Source: an uncultured Eubacteriales bacterium (GTDB taxonomy: Bacteria > Bacillota > Clostridia > Oscillospirales > Acutalibacteraceae). From it: DNA of 19,099 nt. Below, in pieces: positions 8,401 to 15,777 of the stretch. The position numbers and the translations under genes are program-made. The stretch's first letter is position 1. Each line of letters starts with the position of its first letter. The notes beneath the pieces are model-generated. The model searched no databases and had not been told where the DNA came from. It saw only the letters and a list, made by a program, of their open reading frames with translations. The stretch spans positions 1 to 19,099 of the forward strand of contig ONNU01000279.1 in NCBI GenBank assembly GCA_900319255.1. Reading direction: 5' to 3'.

Positions 8401-9094
8401 CGGTATGACTGTCTGTGCCGGTATCGCCGTGACCCGGGAAATGCTTGAGGGTTGATATCATTCCGGTTTCATTAAGCGTTTCAGTAAAGGCTGTACCGTG
8501 CTGCGATACTGTCTCGGGATCATCCGAAAATGAACGAACGCCTATGACCGGATTTGAAGGATTACTGTTGATATCAACAACAGGAGCAAAATCAACATTT
8601 ATGCCTAATGCTTTAAGCTCACTGCCGATAATGGATGCCGAAGCCTTTGTAACGCTGATATCATTGATAGCGCCAAGAGCCATATTGCCGGAAGTTACAG
8701 TTCCCTGATCAAGACGTGTAACTCTGCCCCCCTCCTGATCTATGGATATGAGAAGCTGAGGGCGATCGCCTCCTTCTGCATTGGCTTTTTGCATAGCATC
8801 AACAAGACGCACGGTGTTTTCATTTGTGGGCGTATTCTGACCGAACAGGATAACACCGCTGAAGCTGTGCTTTTTCAGTGCAGTCTGAATATCGCCGTTG
8901 ATCTCGGTTACATTTTTTTTGATACCTTCTTCATCCTCGATGTAACGGAACGCAGGCATAAGCATCTGGCTTATCTTATCCTCAGTTGACATTGAAGAAA
9001 AATAATCATCTGACTGGAGAGCCGTCGCAGGTATTACAAACAAAGACAATATCAGGGACACAGAAACTATCAGTGATAGTATTTTCTTTTTCAT
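5411..9094 (-). CDS. Secreted, wall-anchored dual peptidoglycan hydrolase: NagZ-type GH3 glucosaminidase plus CHAP domain
   Basis: A 1227-residue surface protein. A signal peptide (MKKK, hydrophobic core, cut near ATALQ at 26) leads to a GH3 barrel (about 30-400) with DQEGGRV (119-125), KHFPGHGDTGTDSH (217-230, the NagZ acid/base loop) and VITDAMEM (311-318, candidate nucleophile D314). These motifs indicate a beta-N-acetylglucosaminidase. A GH3 C-terminal alpha/beta sandwich follows (about 430-640). Residues about 650-895 form a CHAP/NlpC-like cysteine domain with DYDWCAVFASWC (C743), NHVAMVVSY (H842) and GNTEG (N862), suited to cutting the peptide part of the wall. Two Ig/X2-like beta modules (905-995, 1000-1087), a Ser/Glu/Thr-rich stalk (1088-1194), the sorting motif TPFTGD (1193-1198), a hydrophobic segment and the tail AKKKHDSAD end it. 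An AAAGGAA site supports the start. It is monocistronic. Substrate and physiological role are inferred. Confidence 0.88.
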   Translation of the reverse strand: MKKKILSLIVSVSLILSLFVIPATALQSDDYFSSMSTEDKISQMLMPAFRYIEDEEGIKKNVTEINGDIQTALKKHSFSGVILFGQNTPTNENTVRLVDAMQKANAEGGDRPQLLISIDQEGGRVTRLDQGTVTSGNMALGAINDISVTKASASIIGSELKALGINVDFAPVVDINSNPSNPVIGVRSFSDDPETVSQHGTAFTETLNETGMISTLKHFPGHGDTGTDSHTGLPCVNKTYDEIKQNELVPFQACIDAGSQMIMTAHIQYPQIETNTYRSKLTNKNIYLPATLSKTIITNVLREDMGFDGVVITDAMEMDAIAKHFDKYDAAKLAIEAGVDILLIPVETISKEGSTAGFAELDEYISKLAKMADNGDISMDKINAAVKRILALKENNGLFASYDGSDIEERAEYAVNNIGSKENHDKEWEIAKQAVTLVKNDNDTLPLKNTNEKTVVLVPYDDETIPMEYAVRKLTDEGKLPEGAVVEAYSYKNKTVDDMLPKTADADNVVFLSEMYKASFLSQDVARMADTICGEIHSRQGKFIVMSVNLPYDIARYPDADAIMAVYLAVSMPETPGEKVREMKSYGANMPAGLYVMFSEEDAPTAKLPINIPGLDDSYSYTDNILYERGFGLTYSSDPTGVFSSEYKSSPFYKKLIAALDNSEDKTTMEKALAAALSQEGYKNYAIEGADLTQAKARGLIWTGKELRMNDYETGNTEYTRWLQSCVLNYRSQASLLADYDWCAVFASWCMYQAGYYTDEQLKKFYYSYCADPRIEFDADAWIEAFCFDQEKVWYTPIAARKVAAYDWNTYYHTEVDPYDIPYKPGGLIFFSWNGTGDYFNHVAMVVSYDSETHELTYINGNTEGQVITRMMDLDNVEEFHGNPIIQNSGRIMAYGEYDAVKPLEQKEITAEQNVIIWDKNSGSGFSLVTDSDSKIVSVTIDNEYIGSNIESNILMHQGKVKVGRSELVDQPAGLHELMLTFDDGVLTMPLIVEEKRETDISSDNTELTWDRADGDIEIATDSTSAIVTILKGDEVIGTEEIEDITVENGTVTLSGEFANSVFEDGANTIKLVFSDGDIDINIFVTDNSEESSESSEESEESQTSETSEESEQSETSETSETSEESETSGESEISETSESSQTSEISESSETSEASSASEVSESSAASEPSRQTETTTTATTATTETRTTTETPFTGDGYPIAIIVIVAASICLIGVTAKKKHDSAD
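5585..5835 (-). repeat. Low-complexity Ser/Glu/Thr stalk coded by near-tandem triplet repeats
   Basis: The stretch coding residues about 1088-1170 consists of irregular copies of SET, SEE, SES and SEx units, coded by tcN-gaN-type hexamers. On the plus strand it shows as recurring 'tcggaggtt/tcagac' motifs. It is the acidic, hydroxyl-rich spacer typical of wall-anchored proteins, lifting the domains off the wall. Such repeats are prone to length variation between strains. It also creates spurious long open frames on the plus strand. Confidence 0.8.
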
Positions 9095-9118
9095 AATTAT
9101 TTCCTTTCTTATTAAATT

Positions 9119-9183
9119 TGCGGAAATACCGCAGAAGTTTTGTTATTTCCTCCTCTCCGGGATAATACCGCTGTCTAAAGCGG
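9119..9183 (-). promoter_or_regulatory. Structured 5' leader of the wall-hydrolase gene with an orphan Shine-Dalgarno sequence
   Basis: Between the promoter and the ATG at 9094 the minus-strand leader carries two small hairpins: CCGCT/AGCGG with a 6-nt loop (9168-9183) and TGCGG/CCGCA with a 5-nt loop (9119-9133). Between them lies a perfect AGGAGG (9149-9154), about 55 nt upstream of the true start, with no ATG, GTG or TTG at usable distance. The real start has its own AAAGGAA. It resembles no riboswitch I recognise. Confidence 0.4.
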
Positions 9184-9205
9184 ATAGTTTTATCAGGCTT
9201 CTTAC

Positions 9206-9214
9206 ATTATATCA
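9206..9214 (-). promoter_or_regulatory. Extended -10 promoter of the wall-hydrolase gene
   Basis: On the minus strand TGATATAAT is a perfect extended -10 element. The -35 region 17 nt upstream is weak (TACACA-like). The start would be near 9199, giving a leader of about 105 nt. The remaining AT-rich spacer from about 9215 to 9380 shows no gene and no further signal that I can support. Confidence 0.6.
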
Positions 9215-9383
9215 TACAAACAGCATAATGTGTATAATTCTTTTGGAAATATTGTGGAAATCGAGGATATTTTTACAGATTATTATTTATTCGCTATATA
9301 ATTATCATAAATGTATGAAACATCTCATTTAATTCAGCGCAGAACAGATCAATGTAAGACGTTACCGCATTATTTCAGGCAAA

Positions 9384-9420
9384 AAACCGCCCGGGACATT
9401 GATATGCTCCTGAGCGGTTT
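9384..9420 (-). terminator. Terminator of the gltB-gltD operon
   Basis: On the minus strand AAACCGCTCAGGA (9408-9420) pairs with TCCCGGGCGGTTT (9384-9396), with one mismatch and a G-U pair, around an 11-nt loop. The stem ends in a T-run (9381-9386). It begins 8 nt after the gltD stop and is a clear factor-independent terminator. Confidence 0.88.
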
Positions 9421-9428
9421 CTTATTTT

Positions 9429-10913
9429 TTAAAGATTTGTATAACCCATAAGGCTGAGATCGACTTCTCTTGCGCAGTCTCTGCCCTCTCTGATCGCGCG
9501 CACCACAAGCGACTGACCTGAATGCATATCACCTGCGGTGAACACTCTGTCAACATTGGTCTGATGCGTGCCTTTGATTGATGCCACGTTGCTTCTGGAG
9601 TCGGTTTCTACTCCGAATGCCTGAGTGACATAGCTTTCGCTGCCGAGAAAGCCTGCTGCAATAAGAACAAGCTCTACATGAACGGTATATTCCGACTGGG
9701 GAACTTCCTTCATCATCATTCTGCCGGTCTCCGGGTTCTTTTCTGCTTCAAGTCTGACAAGCTCTGCGCCTGTGAGCTTTCCGTTTTCATCCTTGATGAA
9801 GCGTTTTACAGTGGTCTGATATACGCGGGGATCACTGCCGAATACAGCCGCTGCCTCCTGCTGACCGTAATCTGTTTTACAAACTCTCGGCCACTGCGGC
9901 CACGGATTATTTGCGGTACGCTGATCCGGAAGCTTCGGCATCATCTCAAGCTGAAGGACACTTTTTGCTCCGTGACGGACACAGGTGCCGACACAGTCAT
10001 TACCTGTATCACCGCCGCCTATGACCATTACATTCTTATCCTTTGCGCTGATGAAGCTGCCCTCTTTAAGTCCGTTATCAAGCAGGGCTTTTGTGGTGGA
10101 CTTAAGAAAATCCACTGCAAAATAGATACCCTCTGCATCTCTGCCGTCAGCTTTGATATCTCTCGGATTTGAAGCGCCGCAGGCAAGTATTACCCTGTCA
10201 AAATCACGAAGCAGCTCTTCTGCTGTGATATCCTTCCCCACATTCACTCCTGTGCGGAAGATTATCCCCTCTTTCTCCATGATCTTTATTCTGCGCTCAA
10301 TGATATTCTTTTCAAGCTTCATATTAGGAATACCATACATCAGCAATCCTCCGGGGCGGTCTGAACGCTCGAATACCGTTACGCTGTGACCGCGGCGGTT
10401 AAGCTGATCTGCAGCTGCAAGCCCGGAGGGACCTGAGCCTATCACAGCGATAGTCTTTCCTGTGCGCACCTCCGGCGGACAAGCCTTTGCCTGTCCGTTT
10501 GCATAGGCTTTTTCCACGATTGAATATTCATTAGCCCTTACTGTGACCGGATCCCCCTGTGCGCCGCAGGTGCAGGCTTTTTCACAAAGCGCCGGACATA
10601 CACGGGATGTGAATTCCGGGAAATTATTGGTCAGTCTGAGCCTTTTATATGCAAGCTCCCACGCTCCCTTATATACAAGGTCGTTCCACTCCGGGATTAG
10701 ATTATTAAGCGGACAGCCGGACATCATCCCGGCGATCATCATTCCTGACTGGCAGAACGGAACGCCGCAGTCCATGCAGCGCGCCGCCTGACATTTCTGC
10801 TCCTTTTCGGAAAGCGGCTCGTGGAATTCATTGAAATGTCTGATCCTTTCAAGCTCGCTGAGCGCCGGCGCATCCTTTCTCTGATACTCTAAAAATCCTG
10901 TTGATTTTCCCAT
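9429..10913 (-). CDS. gltD: Glutamate synthase (NADPH) small subunit
   Basis: Beta subunit of GOGAT. It takes electrons from NAD(P)H through FAD and 4Fe-4S clusters and passes them to GltB for making glutamate from glutamine and 2-oxoglutarate. At 494 residues it has usual length. The N-terminal adrenodoxin-reductase-like Fe-S region holds cysteines 41, 46, 49, 54 and 67 (CQAARCMDCGVPFC) and 106, 110, 114 and 116 (RVCPALCEKACTCG). The FAD fold begins with AVIGSGPSGLAAA (156-168), the NADPH fold with VMVIGGGDTGNDC (295-307), and a late FAD contact is TAGDMHSGQSLVV near the C-terminus. It follows gltB by 13 nt; its AGGAGG site (10920-10925) lies 1 nt from the gltB stop, suggesting coupled translation and 1:1 subunit supply. 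Confidence 0.97.
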   Translation of the reverse strand: MGKSTGFLEYQRKDAPALSELERIRHFNEFHEPLSEKEQKCQAARCMDCGVPFCQSGMMIAGMMSGCPLNNLIPEWNDLVYKGAWELAYKRLRLTNNFPEFTSRVCPALCEKACTCGAQGDPVTVRANEYSIVEKAYANGQAKACPPEVRTGKTIAVIGSGPSGLAAADQLNRRGHSVTVFERSDRPGGLLMYGIPNMKLEKNIIERRIKIMEKEGIIFRTGVNVGKDITAEELLRDFDRVILACGASNPRDIKADGRDAEGIYFAVDFLKSTTKALLDNGLKEGSFISAKDKNVMVIGGGDTGNDCVGTCVRHGAKSVLQLEMMPKLPDQRTANNPWPQWPRVCKTDYGQQEAAAVFGSDPRVYQTTVKRFIKDENGKLTGAELVRLEAEKNPETGRMMMKEVPQSEYTVHVELVLIAAGFLGSESYVTQAFGVETDSRSNVASIKGTHQTNVDRVFTAGDMHSGQSLVVRAIREGRDCAREVDLSLMGYTNL

Positions 10914-10926
10914 GTTGCTCCTCCTG

Positions 10927-13900
10927 TCATTTACCGGTCAGGCTGTAAAATGCCTCTATTCTTGCTTCTTCCTCAGATAATCCAGTTCCCTCAAAGGCTG
11001 CGATCTCTTCTACGATCTTCTTATAATCCCTTGGAATGATCTTCTTGAATTTCGGCAGATATTCTTCAAAAGCATCAAGTATCCTTCTGCCCTTTTCAGA
11101 ACCTGTTGCCGCTGTATGCTCAGTTATCATTGCTTTGAGCTTTTCCTCGTCTGCCTTTTCCGTTACCTCTGAAACAAGCACAAGCTCCTTGTTGAGCTTC
11201 ATATAAAGATCCCTGTCCTCATCCAGAACATAGGCAACACCGCCGGACATACCTGCGGCAAAGTTTTTGCCGGTCTTTCCGAGAACTGCTACGCATCCGC
11301 CTGTCATATATTCGCAGCCGTGGTCGCCTACGCCTTCAACAACAGCGACAGCGCCTGAATTACGCACGCAGAAACGCTCTCCTGCTATACCGCATACATA
11401 CGCCTTACCGCTTGTTGCACCGTAAAGTGCTACATTACCGATGATGATATTATCCTCGGCTTTGAATTTAGAGCCTGCCGGAGGATATACTACCAGCTTA
11501 CCGCCGGAAAGTCCCTTTCCGAAATAGTCATTGCTGTCACCGGAAAGCTCAAGGGTCAGTCCATCGGGGATAAATGCGCCGAAGCTCTGTCCGCCTGAAC
11601 CGGTGCAGATGACGCGCATAGTATCTTCTTCAAGCTTATCGCCGAATTTCTTTGTGATCTCGGAACCAAGTATGGTTCCCAGTGAACGGTCGGTATTCTT
11701 TACATTTATTTCTACTGTCTTTGCTGTTCCTTTACGCAGGGAATCCTTGAATTCCTTGAGCAGAACTTTTTTATCAACAGTTGACTCAAGAGCGAAATCA
11801 TAGCTGCTCTTATCATTGTAGCTTACGGCTTCGCTTCTTCCGCTGCCGATTATTGCAGAAAGGTCGATCTGACTTTCCTTTTCAGACAAGCCCTGCTTAA
11901 CTTTAAGAAGATCTGCTCTTCCCACAAGCTCATCTACTGTTCTTACGCCCAGCAATGACATATATTCTCTCAGCTCCTGCGCGATGAACTTCATGAAATT
12001 GACTACATATTCAGGCTTGCCCATGAAGCGCTTTCTCAGCTCCGGATTCTGTGTTGCAACGCCGAAGGGACAGGTATCAAGGTTGCACACACGCATCATT
12101 GCGCAGCCCAGAGTTACCAGCGGAGCAGTCGCAAAGCCGAATTCCTCAGCTCCGAGCATAGCCGCAACAGCTACATCTCTGCCTGTCATAAGCTTACCGT
12201 CTGTTTCTATTACTACCTTATTTCTCAGGTTATTCATCATAAGCGTCTGATGCGCTTCTGCAAGTCCCAGCTCCCAGGGAAGTCCGGCATTATGTATGGA
12301 GCTTCCCGGAGCAGCGCCTGTGCCGCCGTCATAGCCTGAAATAAGGATAACGCCTGCGCCTGCCTTTGCAACACCTGCTGCAACAGTACCGACACCGCAT
12401 TCTGAAACCAGCTTTACTGAGATGCGGGCATCCTGATTAGCATTTTTCAGATCATAGATAAGCTGAGCAAGGTCTTCGATCGAATATATATCATGGTGCG
12501 GCGGAGGTGAGATAAGCGATACGCCGGGAGTGGAATGTCTCGTTTTTGCAATCCACGGGTAAACCTTTTTGCCCGGCAGATGTCCGCCCTCTCCGGGCTT
12601 TGCGCCCTGCGCCATTTTGATCTGTATTTCATCTGCGGAGATAAGATAACGTGACGTTACGCCGAATCTTCCCGATGCAACCTGCTTTATTGCTGAACAG
12701 CGGTTTTCCTTTTTGCCCTTTGAAAGAAGCCTTTCATCGCTTTCGCCGCCTTCACCGGAATTTGAACGTCCGTGAAGCATATTCATAGCAATGGCAAGGG
12801 CTTCATGAGCTTCCTGTGAGATAGATCCATAGGACATAGCTCCTGTCTTGAAGCGTCTTACGATGCTGTCAACGCTTTCCACCTCGTCGATGGGTACGCT
12901 TTGCTCCGGATAGTTGAAATCAAGCAGCCCTCTGATATTCATTGCGCCCATTTCTTCATTTATCATATGAGAATAGCGCTTGAATGCTTCGTAATCGCCT
13001 GTTCTTGCTGCCATCTGAAGGGTATGGATGGTTCTCGGGTTGTAAAGGTGTTCTTCTTTACCGCTGCGCAGCTGATGCTCGCCTCTTGAAATGATCTCTG
13101 TTGTTGCGCCGAGACCAAGAGGATCGAACGCCGCTGTATGAAGCTTATCTACGGTCTCCTCGATATCATGGAGCGAAATACCTCCGATACGGCTGACTGT
13201 TCCGGTGAAATACTCATCTATTACATCCTTGCCGATACCGATAGCCTCAAATATCTGTGAGCCCTGATAGGACTGGATCGTTGAAATACCCATTTTTGAA
13301 GCTATCTTTACAATACCGTGAAGTACAGCGTCATTATAATCATCTACTGCTGCATAATAATCCTTGTCAAGCAGATCCTCGTGGATAAGCTCATGGATGG
13401 TTTCCTGAGCAAGATACGGATTTATCGCGCTTGCGCCATAGCCTAAAAGGGTCGCAAAATGATGTACTGTACGAGGCTCGCCGCTTTCAAGTATCACTGC
13501 AAGCGAGGTTCTGCGCTTCGTAACAACAAGATGACGGTGCAGTGCTGATACTGCAAGCAGTGACGGGATAGCAAGATGGTTTTCATCCACGCCTCTGTCA
13601 GAAAGGATGAGTATATTTGCGCCCTCGTTATATGCTTTGTCTGCTTCGAGATAAAGCTTTCTGATGGCCTTTGAAAGGCGGGTATTCTTATAATAAAGAA
13701 TCGGGATGACTGCGACCTTGAAGCCGCTGACATTCATATTCTTGAGCTTGAGGATATCTGTTGAAGTAAGGATCGGGTTATGCACCTTGATGACCTTGCA
13801 GTTTGCGGGACGTTCCTCAAGAATATTTCCGTCTTCACCTATATAGACAGTCGTTGATGTGACGATCTCTTCTCTTATCGCATCAATAGGCGGGTTTGTT

Positions 13901-15450
13901 ACCTGTGCAAACAGCTGTTTGAAATAGCTGAAAAGAGGCTGCGGCTGGTCTGAAAGCACTGCAGGAGGAGTATCAATACCCATTGAGGTTATAGGCTCTG
14001 CGCCGTTCTGAGCCATGGGAAGTATCTCCTTCATGATCTCTTCATAAGTATAGCCGAAAGCCTTCTGCAGTCTTTTTCTTTCCTCGCCGTGATGCTCTTC
14101 TACTCTGATATTCGGGATCTTGAGATCTCTGAGCTTGACAAGATTGCTGTCAAGCCATTCGCCGTAGGGCTGACGGGATGCATAATACTCTTTAAGCTCG
14201 TCATCATCTATTACTCTTCCCTTTACAGTATCCACAAGAAGCATTTTGCCGGGACGCAGACGTTCCTTCTTTACTATTTTTTCAGGCGCAACCGGAAGTG
14301 CTCCTACCTCTGATGAAAGAATAAGATATCCGTCATCGGTAATATAATAACGCGAGGGTCTCAGTCCGTTTCTGTCGAGGACTGCGCCCATGATATCGCC
14401 GTCTGAGAAAAGTATTGATGCAGGACCGTCCCACGGCTCCATCATCGTTGCATAATACTGATAGAAATCCTTTTTCCTGCGGCTCATAGTATGGTTGCGA
14501 TCCCATGGCTCAGGAATGGTTATCATCACTGCAAGCGGAAGATCCATTCCGCTCATTACCAGGAATTCCAGCGTATTATCAAGCATTGCTGAGTCTGAGC
14601 CTTCTGTATTTACTACCGGGATGACCTTTTCAAGATCGCCCTTGAGATGCTCGCTGCGCATTGTTTCCTCGCGGGCAAGCATTTTATCGGCGTTGCCCTT
14701 TATTGTATTGATCTCGCCGTTATGAACGATCATTCTGTTGGGATGAGCGCGCTGCCAGCTGGGATTTGTATTTGTTGAAAAACGGGAGTGTACCATTGCG
14801 ATGGCGGATTCAAAATCCTCATCCTGAAGATCTGTAAAGAATCTTCTCAGGTCGCCTACAAGGAACATACCCTTATATACGATAGTACGGCTTGAAAGGG
14901 ATACAACATATGTATCCTCATTACTCTGCTCGAATACTCTTCTTGCAACATACAGCCTGCGGTCAAAATCAAGCCCTCTCTTTACATTATCGGGTCTTTT
15001 GATGAAGCACTGACGTATATCAGGCATACAATCAACAGCGCGCTGTCCTATTACAGAAGTATCGCTGGGAACCTGTCTCCAGCCCAGGATCTCAAGACCC
15101 TCTTTTTCAGCAATGATCTCGAACATCTTTTTTGCCTGGTTCCTCTGCAGTTCTCCCTGCGGAAAGAAAAACATTCCAACAGCATAATCTCTCTCGCCCG
15201 GAAGATCAATACCGATCTGACTGGCAGCCTTTCTGAAAAAACGATGTGATACCTGTACAAGAATACCAACTCCGTCTCCGGTCTTACCGTCAGCGTCCTT
15301 TCCTGCACGATGCTCAAGTGTCTCTACAATAGTCAGAGCATCGGCAACGGTCTTATGAGACTGTTTGCCCTTGATATTGACAACGGCTCCTATTCCGCAG
15401 TTGTCATGCTCAAATGATGGATCGTAAAGGCTTTGCATACTTTTTACCAT
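10927..15450 (-). CDS. gltB: Glutamate synthase large subunit
   Basis: Alpha subunit of GOGAT, 1507 residues, full length. An N-terminal class II glutamine amidotransferase domain starts at C18 (HDNCGIG), which should become the N-terminal nucleophile after loss of a 17-residue propeptide. Seen in order are the amidotransferase loop VHSRFSTNTNPSW (220-232), the central domain (about 450-800), the FMN/2-oxoglutarate synthase barrel (about 850-1230) with SNSGEGGE (896-903) and SGYDGGTGAAP (1038-1048), the 3Fe-4S cysteines C1116, C1122 and C1127 (CAMMRVCNLDTC), and the C-terminal beta-helix (about 1250-1430, many GG turns). Ammonia released at C18 is channelled to the synthase site. The first ATG is preferred because AAAGGAA lies 9 nt upstream; Met5 is the alternative. 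It is transcribed from its own near-consensus promoter, divergent from glnA. Confidence 0.97.
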   Translation of the reverse strand: MVKSMQSLYDPSFEHDNCGIGAVVNIKGKQSHKTVADALTIVETLEHRAGKDADGKTGDGVGILVQVSHRFFRKAASQIGIDLPGERDYAVGMFFFPQGELQRNQAKKMFEIIAEKEGLEILGWRQVPSDTSVIGQRAVDCMPDIRQCFIKRPDNVKRGLDFDRRLYVARRVFEQSNEDTYVVSLSSRTIVYKGMFLVGDLRRFFTDLQDEDFESAIAMVHSRFSTNTNPSWQRAHPNRMIVHNGEINTIKGNADKMLAREETMRSEHLKGDLEKVIPVVNTEGSDSAMLDNTLEFLVMSGMDLPLAVMITIPEPWDRNHTMSRRKKDFYQYYATMMEPWDGPASILFSDGDIMGAVLDRNGLRPSRYYITDDGYLILSSEVGALPVAPEKIVKKERLRPGKMLLVDTVKGRVIDDDELKEYYASRQPYGEWLDSNLVKLRDLKIPNIRVEEHHGEERKRLQKAFGYTYEEIMKEILPMAQNGAEPITSMGIDTPPAVLSDQPQPLFSYFKQLFAQVTNPPIDAIREEIVTSTTVYIGEDGNILEERPANCKVIKVHNPILTSTDILKLKNMNVSGFKVAVIPILYYKNTRLSKAIRKLYLEADKAYNEGANILILSDRGVDENHLAIPSLLAVSALHRHLVVTKRRTSLAVILESGEPRTVHHFATLLGYGASAINPYLAQETIHELIHEDLLDKDYYAAVDDYNDAVLHGIVKIASKMGISTIQSYQGSQIFEAIGIGKDVIDEYFTGTVSRIGGISLHDIEETVDKLHTAAFDPLGLGATTEIISRGEHQLRSGKEEHLYNPRTIHTLQMAARTGDYEAFKRYSHMINEEMGAMNIRGLLDFNYPEQSVPIDEVESVDSIVRRFKTGAMSYGSISQEAHEALAIAMNMLHGRSNSGEGGESDERLLSKGKKENRCSAIKQVASGRFGVTSRYLISADEIQIKMAQGAKPGEGGHLPGKKVYPWIAKTRHSTPGVSLISPPPHHDIYSIEDLAQLIYDLKNANQDARISVKLVSECGVGTVAAGVAKAGAGVILISGYDGGTGAAPGSSIHNAGLPWELGLAEAHQTLMMNNLRNKVVIETDGKLMTGRDVAVAAMLGAEEFGFATAPLVTLGCAMMRVCNLDTCPFGVATQNPELRKRFMGKPEYVVNFMKFIAQELREYMSLLGVRTVDELVGRADLLKVKQGLSEKESQIDLSAIIGSGRSEAVSYNDKSSYDFALESTVDKKVLLKEFKDSLRKGTAKTVEINVKNTDRSLGTILGSEITKKFGDKLEEDTMRVICTGSGGQSFGAFIPDGLTLELSGDSNDYFGKGLSGGKLVVYPPAGSKFKAEDNIIIGNVALYGATSGKAYVCGIAGERFCVRNSGAVAVVEGVGDHGCEYMTGGCVAVLGKTGKNFAAGMSGGVAYVLDEDRDLYMKLNKELVLVSEVTEKADEEKLKAMITEHTAATGSEKGRRILDAFEEYLPKFKKIIPRDYKKIVEEIAAFEGTGLSEEEARIEAFYSLTGK

Positions 15451-15499
15451 ATAATGATCTTCCTTTCCCTGATCTTTTAAATGATGCTATGACTTATTA

Positions 15500-15525
15500 T
15501 GTTCATGGATCTAATTGTATGAACA
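15500..15525 (-). promoter_or_regulatory. Hairpin in the gltB 5' leader
   Basis: The gltB leader (about 95 nt) contains a perfect 7-bp inverted repeat, TGTTCAT/ATGAACA (15500-15506 and 15519-15525), with a 12-nt loop. There is no T-run after it. Outer segments AATGAT and ATCATT may extend the fold. It could affect mRNA stability or access to the ribosome binding site. Its role is unknown, and it lacks the hexaloops found in the glnA leader. Confidence 0.35.
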
Positions 15526-15552
15526 ATATCATTCATCTTCAGCACAGTGCAT

Positions 15553-15581
15553 ATTATAAAACTGATTTGCAGGATTGTCAA
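15553..15581 (-). promoter_or_regulatory. Sigma-A promoter of gltB-gltD
   Basis: On the minus strand a perfect -35 TTGACA (15576-15581) and a perfect -10 TATAAT (15553-15558) are separated by exactly 17 nt. This is a full-consensus promoter, so tight control by a repressor or at the RNA level would be expected for a nitrogen-responsive operon. The start is near 15546. Confidence 0.9.
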
Positions 15582-15585
15582 GATG

Positions 15586-15618
15586 TTTTTGCAATTTATT
15601 TTAATTGTATTGCAAAAA
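15586..15618. promoter_or_regulatory. 10-bp inverted repeat between the gltB and glnA promoters
   Basis: TTTTTGCAAT (15586-15595) and ATTGCAAAAA (15609-15618) form a perfect inverted repeat with a 13-nt spacer. It starts 5 bp upstream of the gltB -35 hexamer, the usual place for an activator site, and is more than 75 bp upstream of the glnA -35. Further TTTGCA/TGCAAA-like half-sites occur at about 15565-15571 and 15680-15690. It is a candidate binding site for a dimeric regulator (for example a LysR-type GltC-like activator). No regulator gene is in view. Confidence 0.45.
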
Positions 15619-15694
15619 ACAGCGTTAAATTTCTTATAAATGATGTTTCCAGAATAAATTTGCAGGAAAAAATAAAAAAAATGCAAAAAAGGTA

Positions 15695-15723
15695 TTGACA
15701 AATGGTTCCAATTGGTTTATAAT
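15695..15723 (+). promoter_or_regulatory. Sigma-A promoter of glnA
   Basis: A perfect -35 TTGACA (15695-15700), a 17-nt spacer and a perfect -10 TATAAT (15718-15723) give a start near 15728-15730. The spacer holds the 8-bp palindrome CCAATTGG (15708-15715), a possible repressor site inside the promoter. The predicted transcript begins only about 8 nt before the first hexaloop stem of the leader. Confidence 0.92.
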
Positions 15724-15729
15724 CCAATC

Positions 15730-15777
15730 ATCGACGACAGCAAAGGCGCTGTAAGCAATGGAGCTTACAGTGCCTTT
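15730..15777 (+). ncRNA. Putative ANTAR-type dual-hexaloop RNA element in the glnA leader
   Basis: Two adjacent stems have 6-nt loops with A at position 1 and G at position 4. The first is ACAGC-AAAGGC-GCTGT (15737-15752); the second is GTAAGC-AATGGA-GCTTAC (15751-15768, sharing two bases with the first). A competing 15-bp hairpin, AAAGGCGCTGTAAGC (15742-15756) with GCTTACAGTGCCTTT (15763-15777, one G-U), uses the first loop as its outer 5' arm and keeps the second loop as its apex. It is followed by a weak U-rich stretch, ATGTATTTT. ANTAR-domain proteins are known to bind such paired AxxGxx hexaloops and block terminators, and nitrogen genes of Clostridia are among known targets. The ANTAR assignment is inference; the fold alternatives are seen directly. 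Confidence 0.6.

Noticed and set aside
9119..9183. c-di-GMP or c-di-AMP riboswitch in the hydrolase leader
   Set aside because: The leader is too short and the conserved cores of those riboswitches are not present.
15414..15701. Overlapping open frames on both strands in the gltB-glnA gap
   Set aside because: They run through two consensus promoters and their translations are AT-rich noise without ribosome binding sites.
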